Assembly (NCBI GenBank): GCA_029934875.1
Contig: JAOZLK010000031.1
Coordinates: 1-16,046, forward strand
Direction: 5' to 3'
DNA: 16,046 bases
Source: Bacteroidales bacterium
GTDB taxonomy: Bacteria > Bacteroidota > Bacteroidia > Bacteroidales > GCA-2748055
A program made the translations under genes and the position numbers. Position 1 is the stretch's first letter. Each line of letters starts with the position of its first letter. Below the pieces are notes generated by a model. It had not been told where the DNA came from. It was given only the letters and a program-made list of their open reading frames with translations, and ran no database searches. Positions 7,739 through 14,569 of the stretch are shown here, piece by piece.

Positions 7739-8476
7739 ATGGACCTGAAATTGAAAATCTGGCGTCAGAAGGATTCCCAAAGCAGGGGAAAATTTGTGAA
7801 CTACAAATTAAACGATGTATCTCCGGACAGTTCGTTCCTGGAGATGCTGGATGTGCTGAACGAGGAGCTGGTAGAGCGTAACGAAGAGCCTATTGTCTTT
7901 GACCACGACTGCAGGGAGGGCATATGTGGAGCTTGTGGAATGGTTATCAACGGCAGGCCCCATGGTCCCGACTCACTGATTACAGTCTGCCAGCTTCATA
8001 TGCGAAAATTTAAGCACGGAGATACCATCGTTATTGAACCCTGGAGAGCCAGGGCCTTTCCGCTGATCAAGGACCTGATGGTGGACCGCTATGCTTTTGA
8101 CAAGCTGATCCAGGAGTCGGGCTTCGTCTCTGTGAATACCGGGAGCGCACCCGAAGCCAATAGTATCCCTGTGAAGAAACATTACGCCGACCTGGCCATG
8201 GATGCCGCAGCCTGCATCGGTTGCGGGGCCTGTGTTGCCGCATGCAAGAATGCTTCAGCAATGCTATTTGTGGGGGCCAAGGTATCGCACCTGACCCTGC
8301 TTCCCCAGGGAAAAATAGAGGCAAAGGAAAGGGTATTGCAAATGGTTGCCAAGATGGATGAGCTGGGATTCGGAAACTGCACCAACACCGGAGCATGTGA
8401 AGCCGAATGCCCGAAAGGAATCACTTTAACCAACATTGCAAGGCTCAACCGGGAATACTACTACGCCAAGGTTTAG
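7739..8476 (+). CDS. sdhB: Succinate dehydrogenase/fumarate reductase iron-sulphur subunit
   Basis: A 245-residue electron-transfer subunit linking SdhA flavin to SdhC heme/quinone. The plant-ferredoxin-like [2Fe-2S] site uses C58, C63, C66 and C84 ([10 protein letters not shown], then V-C-Q). The C-terminal ferredoxin domain has C-I-G-C-G-A-C-x3-C (C159, C162, C165, C169) and C-x5-C-x3-C-P (C214, C220, C224). By family pattern, C159/C162/C165/C224 bind [4Fe-4S] and C169/C214/C220 bind [3Fe-4S]. All expected ligands are present. It is the last gene of the operon and converges with the second aminopeptidase P gene, 51 nt away. Confidence 0.96.
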   Translation: MDLKLKIWRQKDSQSRGKFVNYKLNDVSPDSSFLEMLDVLNEELVERNEEPIVFDHDCREGICGACGMVINGRPHGPDSLITVCQLHMRKFKHGDTIVIEPWRARAFPLIKDLMVDRYAFDKLIQESGFVSVNTGSAPEANSIPVKKHYADLAMDAAACIGCGACVAACKNASAMLFVGAKVSHLTLLPQGKIEAKERVLQMVAKMDELGFGNCTNTGACEAECPKGITLTNIARLNREYYYAKV

Positions 8477-8483
8477 TCTATAC

Positions 8484-8510
8484 AAGGTATATTTACCTTT
8501 CAAGGAAAGG
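8484..8510. other. Two overlapping hairpins after sdhB
   Basis: AAGGTA (8484-8489)/TACCTT (8494-8499) forms a 6-bp stem with a TATT loop. CCTTTC (8496-8501)/GAAAGG (8505-8510) forms a second 6-bp stem with an AAG loop. They share bases 8496-8499, so only one can form at a time. They sit in the 51-bp gap between convergent genes and may end transcription, but no U run follows on either side, so terminator activity is uncertain. Confidence 0.35.
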
Positions 8511-8527
8511 GCAACGAGGCCCCAGAA

Positions 8528-9916
8528 TTAGGCGCCCGCAGTGGCCTCAACTTCCTCAACTGTTTTGGGTATGGGGGTTCCGAGTACCCGGCTTCCTGTT
8601 TCAGTAATCAGAACATCATCTTCTATCCTCACACCACCAAAGCCAAGGTAGGAATCCACTTCACTGTAGTTAATGAATTGTTCCAGTTTCTTTTCGCTTT
8701 TCCACTGCTGAATAAGTGCAGGGATAAAATAGCATCCTGGTTCATTGGTTATTACAAACCCGGGTTCCAGTTCCCGTCCCATTCTCAGGTAGGCAAGTCC
8801 AAACTGCTCAGATCTTTTAATTGTCTCGGAGTAACCCACAAGATTTTCTCCCAGACCTTCCATATCGTGAACATCAAGGCCAAGCATATGACCCAGGCCA
8901 TGGGGGAAAAACAGCGCATGCGCTCCTGAGGCTACAGCCTCGTCCACATCCCCTTTCATGAGTCCCAGATCTTTCAATCCGCTGGCAATAATTCTCGCTG
9001 CCTGCAGGTGCACTTCCCGGTAGGACTTCCCAGGTAAAGAGGCTTTGATGGTTTCAACGTTGGCCTTCAGCACGATATTATAGATATCTTTCTGCCTTGC
9101 AGAGAATTTCCCTCCCACTGGGAAGGTCCTGGTAATATCGCTGGCATAACACAATTCGGACTCAGTTCCTGCATCGCACACCACCATTCTGCCTTCCTCC
9201 AGTTCATTTCCATGATAGTGATTATGCAATGTTTGTCCATTCATACTCAAAATCACAGGAAAGGAAACCGGCCCCCCATGAGAAAGCGCAATACCCTCGA
9301 TTGCTCCGGCCAACTCCCGCTCATAGTTTCCGGGGAAAGCCATCTTCATGGCAGTAGTATGCATAAGACCGGCAATCTCGACTGCCTTTTCAATCTCACC
9401 TATCTCAAAAGAGTCTTTCACTGAGCGCATATTAATCACTGCACGGATGAGTTCCTCAGACACAAACTTCTTTACTGCTTCGATGCTCACTGCACAAAGA
9501 TCTGAGAGTGCCAGCTGCTGATCGCCCCGGTACGGAGGCAGAATATGAATCTTGCGTCCCGATGAGATGGCCGACTGTAGAACCGAGGAAAGCTCTTTGA
9601 GTGAAGCTGAGGCACCAACTCCGACATTTGAAGCCAGTTCCTTTACCAGTGGCTGTTCGCCCATCCAGATAATATCGTCCATATCGAAATCATTCCCGAA
9701 GAGGGTATCAATTCCGGATTCCGAATCGCAGATTCCATAGAATCCGGGTTTATTGATGCCAAAGTAATAGAGAAAACTGCTATCCTGCCTGAAATGGTAT
9801 GTATTTGCCTTGTAATTCATGGCGCTCTCCTCATTACCTGCGATCAGGATCAGGCCATCCCCTGCCAACTGGCGCAACTGTTCTCTTCTCTTGGTATAAA
9901 CTTTCCCTGGAAACAT
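8528..9916 (-). CDS. Aminopeptidase P family (M24B) metallopeptidase, paralogue 2
   Basis: A 462-residue Xaa-Pro aminopeptidase, full length for the PepP family. An N-terminal AMP_N domain (about 1-130, with F-R-Q-D-S-S-F-L-Y-Y-F-G near 42-53) precedes the metal-binding domain. The ligands D248 (C-D-A-G-T-E), D260 (S-D-I-T-R-T-F-P), H343 (H-G-L-G-H-M-L-G), E392 (N-E-P-G) and E432 (R-I-E-D-D) are all present. It differs from paralogue 1 by insertions before the last two ligands (a Y-S-E-T-I-K-R-S segment and a longer stretch between E392 and E432), so the two are not a recent duplication. Probably cytosolic, releasing residues in front of proline. An 18-bp inverted repeat lies about 40-57 bp upstream of its start codon. 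Confidence 0.93.
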   Translation of the reverse strand: MFPGKVYTKRREQLRQLAGDGLILIAGNEESAMNYKANTYHFRQDSSFLYYFGINKPGFYGICDSESGIDTLFGNDFDMDDIIWMGEQPLVKELASNVGVGASASLKELSSVLQSAISSGRKIHILPPYRGDQQLALSDLCAVSIEAVKKFVSEELIRAVINMRSVKDSFEIGEIEKAVEIAGLMHTTAMKMAFPGNYERELAGAIEGIALSHGGPVSFPVILSMNGQTLHNHYHGNELEEGRMVVCDAGTESELCYASDITRTFPVGGKFSARQKDIYNIVLKANVETIKASLPGKSYREVHLQAARIIASGLKDLGLMKGDVDEAVASGAHALFFPHGLGHMLGLDVHDMEGLGENLVGYSETIKRSEQFGLAYLRMGRELEPGFVITNEPGCYFIPALIQQWKSEKKLEQFINYSEVDSYLGFGGVRIEDDVLITETGSRVLGTPIPKTVEEVEATAGA

Positions 9917-9955
9917 GTGTTTGCGTTTTAAATGAATTTAAAAGTAATTCAAATT

Positions 9956-9973
9956 TTGACAAACGACTGTCAA
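9956..9973. promoter_or_regulatory. 18-bp inverted repeat, possible operator
   Basis: TTGACA (9956-9961), a six-base spacer, then TGTCAA (9968-9973) form a perfect dyad, 40 bp upstream of the minus-strand aminopeptidase start. Immediately downstream on that strand is the AT-rich TTACTTTTA, a one-mismatch version of the -7 element. That placement would suit a repressor or activator site. No regulator gene is adjacent. Could be chance. Confidence 0.4.
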
Positions 9974-10125
9974 CCCGGGAAGACATCGCTAAGGAAAGCA
10001 TATGTTCTACATCAGGTCAAAGCAAATTCCCCGGGATTTTTGAATAAAGCAAGTATAAAGTGTAACCTTTTCATACTCAAACCATAAAAAATTGCGAATA
10101 GCATGGGTTGATAAGAATATTTTCC

Positions 10126-10133
10126 TATATTCG
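10126..10133 (+). promoter_or_regulatory. Probable -7 element for the orphan gene
   Basis: TATATTCG matches TAnnTTTG with one mismatch. A TTG at 10108-10110 could be a weak -33 element at a slightly short spacing. A transcript starting near 10140 would give a leader of about 40 nt before ATG 10180, and would exclude an in-frame TTG start at 10108. Confidence 0.45.
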
Positions 10134-10179
10134 CACATTGACGTCTGCTTTTCAACTTTTTATTAACAATTTTACCAAC

Positions 10180-10911
10180 ATGCCATATCGCCGTCTCCCC
10201 AACACCGACTCAGCCCGCCTTAAGTCGCTGAAATCTGCGAATGAGAAAGGTAAAGACACTCCACCTTTTAAGCTGGCTTTCACAGCAGGCTCCTTCAGGA
10301 AGATTCAATCGGTACTTCCTGGTTTTGAAAATGCCATATTCGAGCATAGGAATTCGCTGAACATACAGGCGGAAAAAAACAAGGAGTATCAAAAACGGCT
10401 GAAAAAGGCGAGGCTGTATATTTCTCATTTTATTCAGGTTGTAAGCATGGCCATATTGCGGGGAGACCTGGTTTCTGAAACAAGGGCCTACTTTGGACTT
10501 GATGACGAGAAAAAAATCCCATCTCTTCATTCGGATGAGGAAATAATCTCTTGGGGTGAGCAGCTTCTTGAAGGTGAAAAGAAAAGAAGGAATCTTGGCT
10601 TGAGTCCTATTACCAACCCCACAATTGCAGTTCTCAAGGTTCACTACGATAAGTTCCTGGAGTATCACAATTATCAGAAAAGTCTTAAGAACAGGAGTCA
10701 GCGCGCCCAGGACCAACTGAATATTCAACGTGCACAGGTTGACAGTTTAATCCAGCAAATTTGGAACGAAGTTGAGGAAACTTTCAATGATCTGCCCGAG
10801 GAGATACGCAGGGAAAAAGCCTCTGAATATGGGCTGGTCTATGTCTTCAGGAAAAATGAACTGTTTAACGCCAATTTGTTCCAGAGTCCCCGTGTTGGGG
10901 AGACCGGGTAG
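10180..10911 (+). CDS. Conserved-looking protein of unknown function
   Basis: A 243-residue soluble protein I do not recognise as any characterised family, though its sequence reads like a conserved Bacteroidales hypothetical. There is no signal peptide, membrane helix or cysteine. The N-terminus (M-P-Y-R-R-L-P-N-T-D) is basic. Residues about 50-100 and 150-210 are predicted long charged helices, suggesting a helical bundle or coiled coil, and a W-N-E-V-E segment near 195-199 precedes a conserved-looking Y-G-L-V-Y-V-F-R-K-N-E-L stretch. ATG 10180 was chosen over an in-frame TTG at 10108, because the promoter-like motif lies between them. It stands alone, divergent from the aminopeptidase gene. 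Its last 47 bp overlap the 3' end of the CPBP protease gene on the other strand. Confidence 0.8.
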   Translation: MPYRRLPNTDSARLKSLKSANEKGKDTPPFKLAFTAGSFRKIQSVLPGFENAIFEHRNSLNIQAEKNKEYQKRLKKARLYISHFIQVVSMAILRGDLVSETRAYFGLDDEKKIPSLHSDEEIISWGEQLLEGEKKRRNLGLSPITNPTIAVLKVHYDKFLEYHNYQKSLKNRSQRAQDQLNIQRAQVDSLIQQIWNEVEETFNDLPEEIRREKASEYGLVYVFRKNELFNANLFQSPRVGETG

Positions 10912-11806
10912 CAAGCACCCTAACCTGGTAATACCACGCTATAAAAAAGACCGCAAAAATCAGGAGGCTGATCAGTGCTGTCATTGGCAATAAGTTACTC
11001 GTCCCGATTTCTTCAAGCATATCATCGGAGCTTCCCTTAGAATTGAAATGGTAGTAAATCACCCCCATTGCATTATTTACAAAATGAGCAATAATGGGAA
11101 ACCATATGGATCGACCCAGGTACATTAGGTAACCAAGAACGATGCCAAGAACAAAGCGGGGAAGGAAGGAGAAAAACTGAAAATGAAAGGCGCTGAAAAG
11201 TAAGGCTGTAATCAGAATCGCAATATGGGGATTCTTTACCATCCTGATAAGCAATCCCTGGAAAAGGCCCCTGAAGATAAGCTCTTCTCCGATGGCTGCC
11301 AGCACGCCGATCATTAAAAGATTCACTAGTAAGCCCCAAAGGGACCTGGTGGCTGTAAACGCCCGCATAATCTTTTCAGCATCCGCTTCCATACTCCTCA
11401 TCAGCCGGTCGATGGAATGAATGGGAAAGTCCATCCTCATATTCACTTCGGCCAGGTAATTGATCAGGGGGATCACTGATACCATCATTCCAACAGTAAA
11501 AAACACGGCAAGCCACGAAAAGGGATCGCGCAAACGGTAAAGCGAGAGCATGTCGCCATCGAAAAGAAAGGAAAACAAAAGAGCTGGCACAATAAAAGTA
11601 CCAACAGAACCAATTATTTGTATCAGTTTTGAGGCTGCCACATATTCCGGATCGTCAAATGCTCCCATGGAGAGTATGTCGGATACACGGAAGCTGTAAA
11701 AGATACTGGCGAGAAATGCCCCAAGGAACTGGGAAATAAGCCCAAGGATGAATATAATAACAACCGCGAAGAGGAATTTCTCTCCAGGCTTCAGTCCGGC
11801 CAGCAT
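10865..11806 (-). CDS. CPBP family intramembrane metalloprotease (CAAX protease-like)
   Basis: A polytopic membrane protein of 313 residues from ATG 11806, with about seven or eight hydrophobic segments. It carries the three CPBP/ABI motifs: E-E-L-I-F-R-G (E174, E175, R179), F-S-A-F-H (H208) and H-F-V-N-N (H241, N245). These form the glutamate/histidine active site of Rce1-type intramembrane proteases. The substrate is unknown; roles in prenyl-protein processing, bacteriocin immunity or envelope regulation are known for relatives. A TTG start at 11860 would add 18 polar residues, but the plus-strand promoter motif for dusB and poor conservation of such tails favour ATG 11806. The gene converges with the 243-aa orphan and overlaps its last 47 bp. 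Confidence 0.85.
   Translation of the reverse strand: MLAGLKPGEKFLFAVVIIFILGLISQFLGAFLASIFYSFRVSDILSMGAFDDPEYVAASKLIQIIGSVGTFIVPALLFSFLFDGDMLSLYRLRDPFSWLAVFFTVGMMVSVIPLINYLAEVNMRMDFPIHSIDRLMRSMEADAEKIMRAFTATRSLWGLLVNLLMIGVLAAIGEELIFRGLFQGLLIRMVKNPHIAILITALLFSAFHFQFFSFLPRFVLGIVLGYLMYLGRSIWFPIIAHFVNNAMGVIYYHFNSKGSSDDMLEEIGTSNLLPMTALISLLIFAVFFIAWYYQVRVLATRSPQHGDSGTNWR
10887..10901. other. Hairpin inside the convergent overlap
   Basis: TCCCC (10887-10891), loop GTGTT, GGGGA (10897-10901) form a 5-bp GC stem just before the stop codon of the plus-strand orphan and within the coding end of the CPBP gene. No T run follows on either strand. It could pause or stop polymerase, but may simply be coding sequence. 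Confidence 0.3.
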
Positions 11807-11833
11807 AGCTGGTCTATTTGCAGGATTATTCTG

Positions 11834-11841
11834 TATTTTTG
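11834..11841 (+). promoter_or_regulatory. Candidate -7 element for dusB
   Basis: TATTTTTG matches TAnnTTTG exactly. A TTTG at 11817-11820 lies upstream but only 13 bp away, shorter than the usual spacing of about 19 bp. Initiation near 11848 would give a leader of about 56 nt before the ATG at 11904. Confidence 0.45.
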
Positions 11842-11903
11842 CCTCAGATTTGATGCACAAAGAAAGTAATTTGAATTCTTAAAACCTACAAAGTTTTTTC
11901 ACC

Positions 11904-12914
11904 ATGCATATTGGCGATCTTGAACTTGGCGAACGCCCCCTTTTCCTGGCTCCCATGGAGGATATTACCGATCCTTCCTTCCGCTTTCTGTGTAAAAAAT
12001 CAGGTGCCGATATGATGTACACCGAGTTCATTTCTTCGGACGGACTTATACGGGATGGGGCGAAAAGTGTGAAGAAGCTGGATATTTTCGACTATGAGCG
12101 ACCCATGGGTATACAGCTCTACGGGCACCTTATCGAGTCAATGGTGGAGGCCACGCATCTGGCAGTTGCAGCCAGACCCGAAATAATCGACATCAACTAT
12201 GGGTGTCCCGTTCGAAAAATAGCCAACAGGGGAGCCGGAGCAGGCATGCTGGCCAATATACCCCTGATGATGGAGATGACAAAAGCTATTGTGGAGGCCT
12301 CTCCCCTGCCGGTTACGGTAAAAACCCGGCTGGGTTGGGACGATTCAAGTAAGATCATCGTTGAAGTAGCCGAACAACTTCAGGACCTGGGGATCAGTGC
12401 CCTTACCATCCATGGAAGAACAAGGGCCCAGATGTACAAGGGATCGGCCGACTGGACACTCATCGGGGAGGTTAAGAACAATCCACGAATGAAAATTCCC
12501 ATCATAGGAAATGGGGATATTACAACGCCCCTTGAAGCCAAAGAGGCCTTTGAACGTTTTGGAGTGGACGGGATTATGATTGGCCGGGCAGCCGTTGGGA
12601 AACCCTGGTTATTTGCACATACCAAACACTATTTGGAGCATGGTAAAGAGCTCCCCGATCCTTCAGTATCGGAGAAAGTAGATATGGCAAAGCTTCAATT
12701 TGAAAAATCCCTTGAGATCAAATCGGAGCCGGTTGGAATCTATGAAATGCGCAGGCACTTCTCCAATTACTTTAAAGGTCTTCCTCACTTCAAAGAGATG
12801 AGGTTAAAGCTTCTGACCACCCTTGAAGTAGAGGAGATATTCAGCCTGCTGGAAGAGATCAGGAACAAGTATGGCGAATCAAGGCCCGATGCATCGGGTT
12901 CGTTCTGGGATTAG
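11904..12914 (+). CDS. dusB: tRNA-dihydrouridine synthase (DusB-type)
   Basis: A 336-residue FMN enzyme that reduces uridine to dihydrouridine in the D loop of tRNAs, using NADPH. The N-terminal TIM barrel shows A-P-M-E-D-I-T-D near residue 16, the catalytic cysteine in I-N-Y-G-C-P-V (C101), V-K-T-R-L-G-W, I-H-G-R-T-R and the FMN phosphate-binding I-G-N-G-D and I-G-R-A. The C-terminal helical tRNA-binding domain contains M-R-R-H-F-S-N-Y-F-K-G. Length and motifs fit DusB; the DusB assignment over other Dus classes is by resemblance. Many DusB genes sit with fis in Gammaproteobacteria, but here the gene is alone and converges with nadB, with only 3 nt between stop codons. Confidence 0.92.
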   Translation: MHIGDLELGERPLFLAPMEDITDPSFRFLCKKSGADMMYTEFISSDGLIRDGAKSVKKLDIFDYERPMGIQLYGHLIESMVEATHLAVAARPEIIDINYGCPVRKIANRGAGAGMLANIPLMMEMTKAIVEASPLPVTVKTRLGWDDSSKIIVEVAEQLQDLGISALTIHGRTRAQMYKGSADWTLIGEVKNNPRMKIPIIGNGDITTPLEAKEAFERFGVDGIMIGRAAVGKPWLFAHTKHYLEHGKELPDPSVSEKVDMAKLQFEKSLEIKSEPVGIYEMRRHFSNYFKGLPHFKEMRLKLLTTLEVEEIFSLLEEIRNKYGESRPDASGSFWD

Positions 12915-12917
12915 CCC

Positions 12918-14492
12918 TCAGGAGATATCCATGCTTTTGGGATAATCCAGGTTATAATGAAGTCCCAGGCTTTCCTTCCTTGCCTGGGCCATTTTGATTA
13001 CCAGGTAACCCACGTTAATCAGGTTGCGAAGCTGGCATATGCGAAGAGACACACTCGATTTCTTATAGAGTTCTTCGGTTTCCCGATAAATAATCTCCAG
13101 CCTGACAACGGCCCTTTCAAGGCGCAGGTCGGACCTGACTATCCCCACATAATTTGACATAATCTGCTTCACCTCCTTCAGGTTCTGGGTGATCAGGATC
13201 ATTTCTTCCGGATGGGTGGTTCCACTGTCGTCCCAGTCGGGAATCCGCTCAGCATTAGCCAGATCTCCCAGTTGGGAAACAGCATGCTTTGCAGCTCTGT
13301 CTGCAAAGACCATGGCCTCGATAAGCGAATTGGAGGCCAGCCTGTTCGCCCCGTGCAAGCCAGTCGATGAAACCTCCCCTACCGCGTAGAGCCTCCTGAT
13401 TCCTGTCTGGCCATCCATATCAACTTTGATACCTCCGCATATATAATGGGCGGCCGGAACCACCGGTATCATATCCCTGGCAATATCAATTCCAATGGAG
13501 AGGCACTTTTCGGTAATATTGGGAAAGTGCTTTTTGAGCGCTTCCTCTTCCAGGTGGGTCACATCAAGGTACACAAAATCGTGTCCGTGAAGCTTCATCT
13601 CGTTATCGATGGCCCTGGCAACAATATCACGAGGGGCAAGGCTTCCCCGCTCATCATACTTGCTCATAAAGTCCTCACCCAGCTGGTTCTTAAGGATTCC
13701 GCCGTAACCCCTCATGGCCTCGGTAATCAGGAAAGAGGGAGACTCCCCGGGATTGTAGAGTGAAGTCGGATGAAACTGCACAAATTCCATATTCTCAATA
13801 ATCCCCTTGGCCCTGTACACCATGGCAACTCCGTCGCCTGTTGCTATAGGGGGGTTCGTTGTGGTAGAATAAAGGTTACCGGCTCCTCCTGAAGCAAGCA
13901 GGGTGGTTTTTGAAAGAATTCTGATTACCTCTCCGGAAGAGATGTTCAGAACATAAGCACCGTAACAATCAATATCGTTCATGTGTCTCTTCACCAGCTT
14001 GCCCATATGATGCTGGGTAATCAGGTCCACTGCAAAATGATTTTCCAGCAGATCGATATGCGGATGAGACCGCACTTTTTGGGAAAGCGCCCTCTGAATT
14101 TCCTCTCCGGTATTATCTTTATGGTGAAGGATTCGGTGCTCGGAATGCCCCCCTTCCCTGGCCAGGTCATATTTTCCCGAGGATGATTTATCAAATTTGG
14201 TCCCCCATTGGATTAAATCCTGAATTTGCGCCGGGGCCTCCTTGACCACCATTTTGACCACATCTTCATTGCAAATATGGTCTCCGGCTACCAGGGTATC
14301 TTTCACATGTTTCTCGTAACTGTCAGGCTCATAAATGACTGCCGCAATCCCCCCCTGGGCATACCTGGTATTGGTTTCCTCCAGCTGCGATTTTGTAATC
14401 AGACATACCGATCCGTGTTCAGCCACCTTCAGCGCAAAACTTAAACCACCAAGTCCTGAACCAATAACCAGAAAATCATACTTTTTCTCCAT
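12918..14492 (-). CDS. nadB: L-aspartate oxidase
   Basis: A 524-residue flavoenzyme of NAD biosynthesis: L-aspartate to iminoaspartate, which NadA then condenses to quinolinate. The FAD loop G-S-G-L-G-G starts at residue 11. T-R-Y-A-Q-G-G-I-A-A near 42-51 corresponds to the SdhA flavin region but lacks the covalent-attachment histidine. E-G-G-H-S-E-H-R marks the NadB-specific substrate capping segment. H241 (H-P-T), R288 (R-D-I-V-A-R), H349 (H-Y-I-C-G-G) and R384 (G-A-N-R-L-A-S-N-S) are the expected active-site residues. Reoxidation can use oxygen or fumarate. nadA and nadC are not in the window. The ATG at 14492 gives a proper N-terminal FAD fold, and a promoter motif lies about 25 bp upstream. 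Confidence 0.95.
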   Translation of the reverse strand: MEKKYDFLVIGSGLGGLSFALKVAEHGSVCLITKSQLEETNTRYAQGGIAAVIYEPDSYEKHVKDTLVAGDHICNEDVVKMVVKEAPAQIQDLIQWGTKFDKSSSGKYDLAREGGHSEHRILHHKDNTGEEIQRALSQKVRSHPHIDLLENHFAVDLITQHHMGKLVKRHMNDIDCYGAYVLNISSGEVIRILSKTTLLASGGAGNLYSTTTNPPIATGDGVAMVYRAKGIIENMEFVQFHPTSLYNPGESPSFLITEAMRGYGGILKNQLGEDFMSKYDERGSLAPRDIVARAIDNEMKLHGHDFVYLDVTHLEEEALKKHFPNITEKCLSIGIDIARDMIPVVPAAHYICGGIKVDMDGQTGIRRLYAVGEVSSTGLHGANRLASNSLIEAMVFADRAAKHAVSQLGDLANAERIPDWDDSGTTHPEEMILITQNLKEVKQIMSNYVGIVRSDLRLERAVVRLEIIYRETEELYKKSSVSLRICQLRNLINVGYLVIKMAQARKESLGLHYNLDYPKSMDIS

Positions 14493-14517
14493 AATCCTTG
14501 CCCTTCAAAATTCAAGA

Positions 14518-14525
14518 CAAATATA
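14518..14525 (-). promoter_or_regulatory. Bacteroidota -7 element for nadB
   Basis: Read on the minus strand, this is TATATTTG, an exact TAnnTTTG match identical to the sdhC motif. Initiation near 14514 would give a leader of about 20 nt before the nadB ATG. No NiaR-, NrtR- or NadQ-type operator was recognised. Confidence 0.6.
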
Positions 14526-14556
14526 GGAAAAGCTGCATAGAATAATTTAAATCAGC

Positions 14557-14564
14557 TATTTTTG
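14557..14564 (+). promoter_or_regulatory. -7 element immediately upstream of the epimerase start
   Basis: TATTTTTG matches TAnnTTTG exactly and ends five bases before the ATG at 14570. With the usual distance from motif to start site, transcription would begin within a few bases of the start codon, implying a leaderless or nearly leaderless mRNA. Confidence 0.5.
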
Positions 14565-14569
14565 AATCT

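Larger units (their letters stand above)
9917..10179. other. 263-bp non-coding gap between divergent genes
   Basis: This is the longest gap in the window. It contains the inverted repeat at 9956-9973, two CCCGGG sites (9975-9980 and around 10030-10035) that could pair over about 60 nt and are followed by ATTTTT, and an AT-rich stretch carrying the promoter motif of the downstream gene. I see no convincing small ORF and no tRNA. A small RNA bounded by the CCCGGG pair is possible but unsupported. Confidence 0.4.

Noticed and set aside
10210..10728. 172-codon open frame antisense to the orphan gene, with hydrophobic stretches
   Set aside because: It lies wholly inside a better-supported gene, has no promoter or family resemblance, and its composition fits the complement of a helical charged protein.
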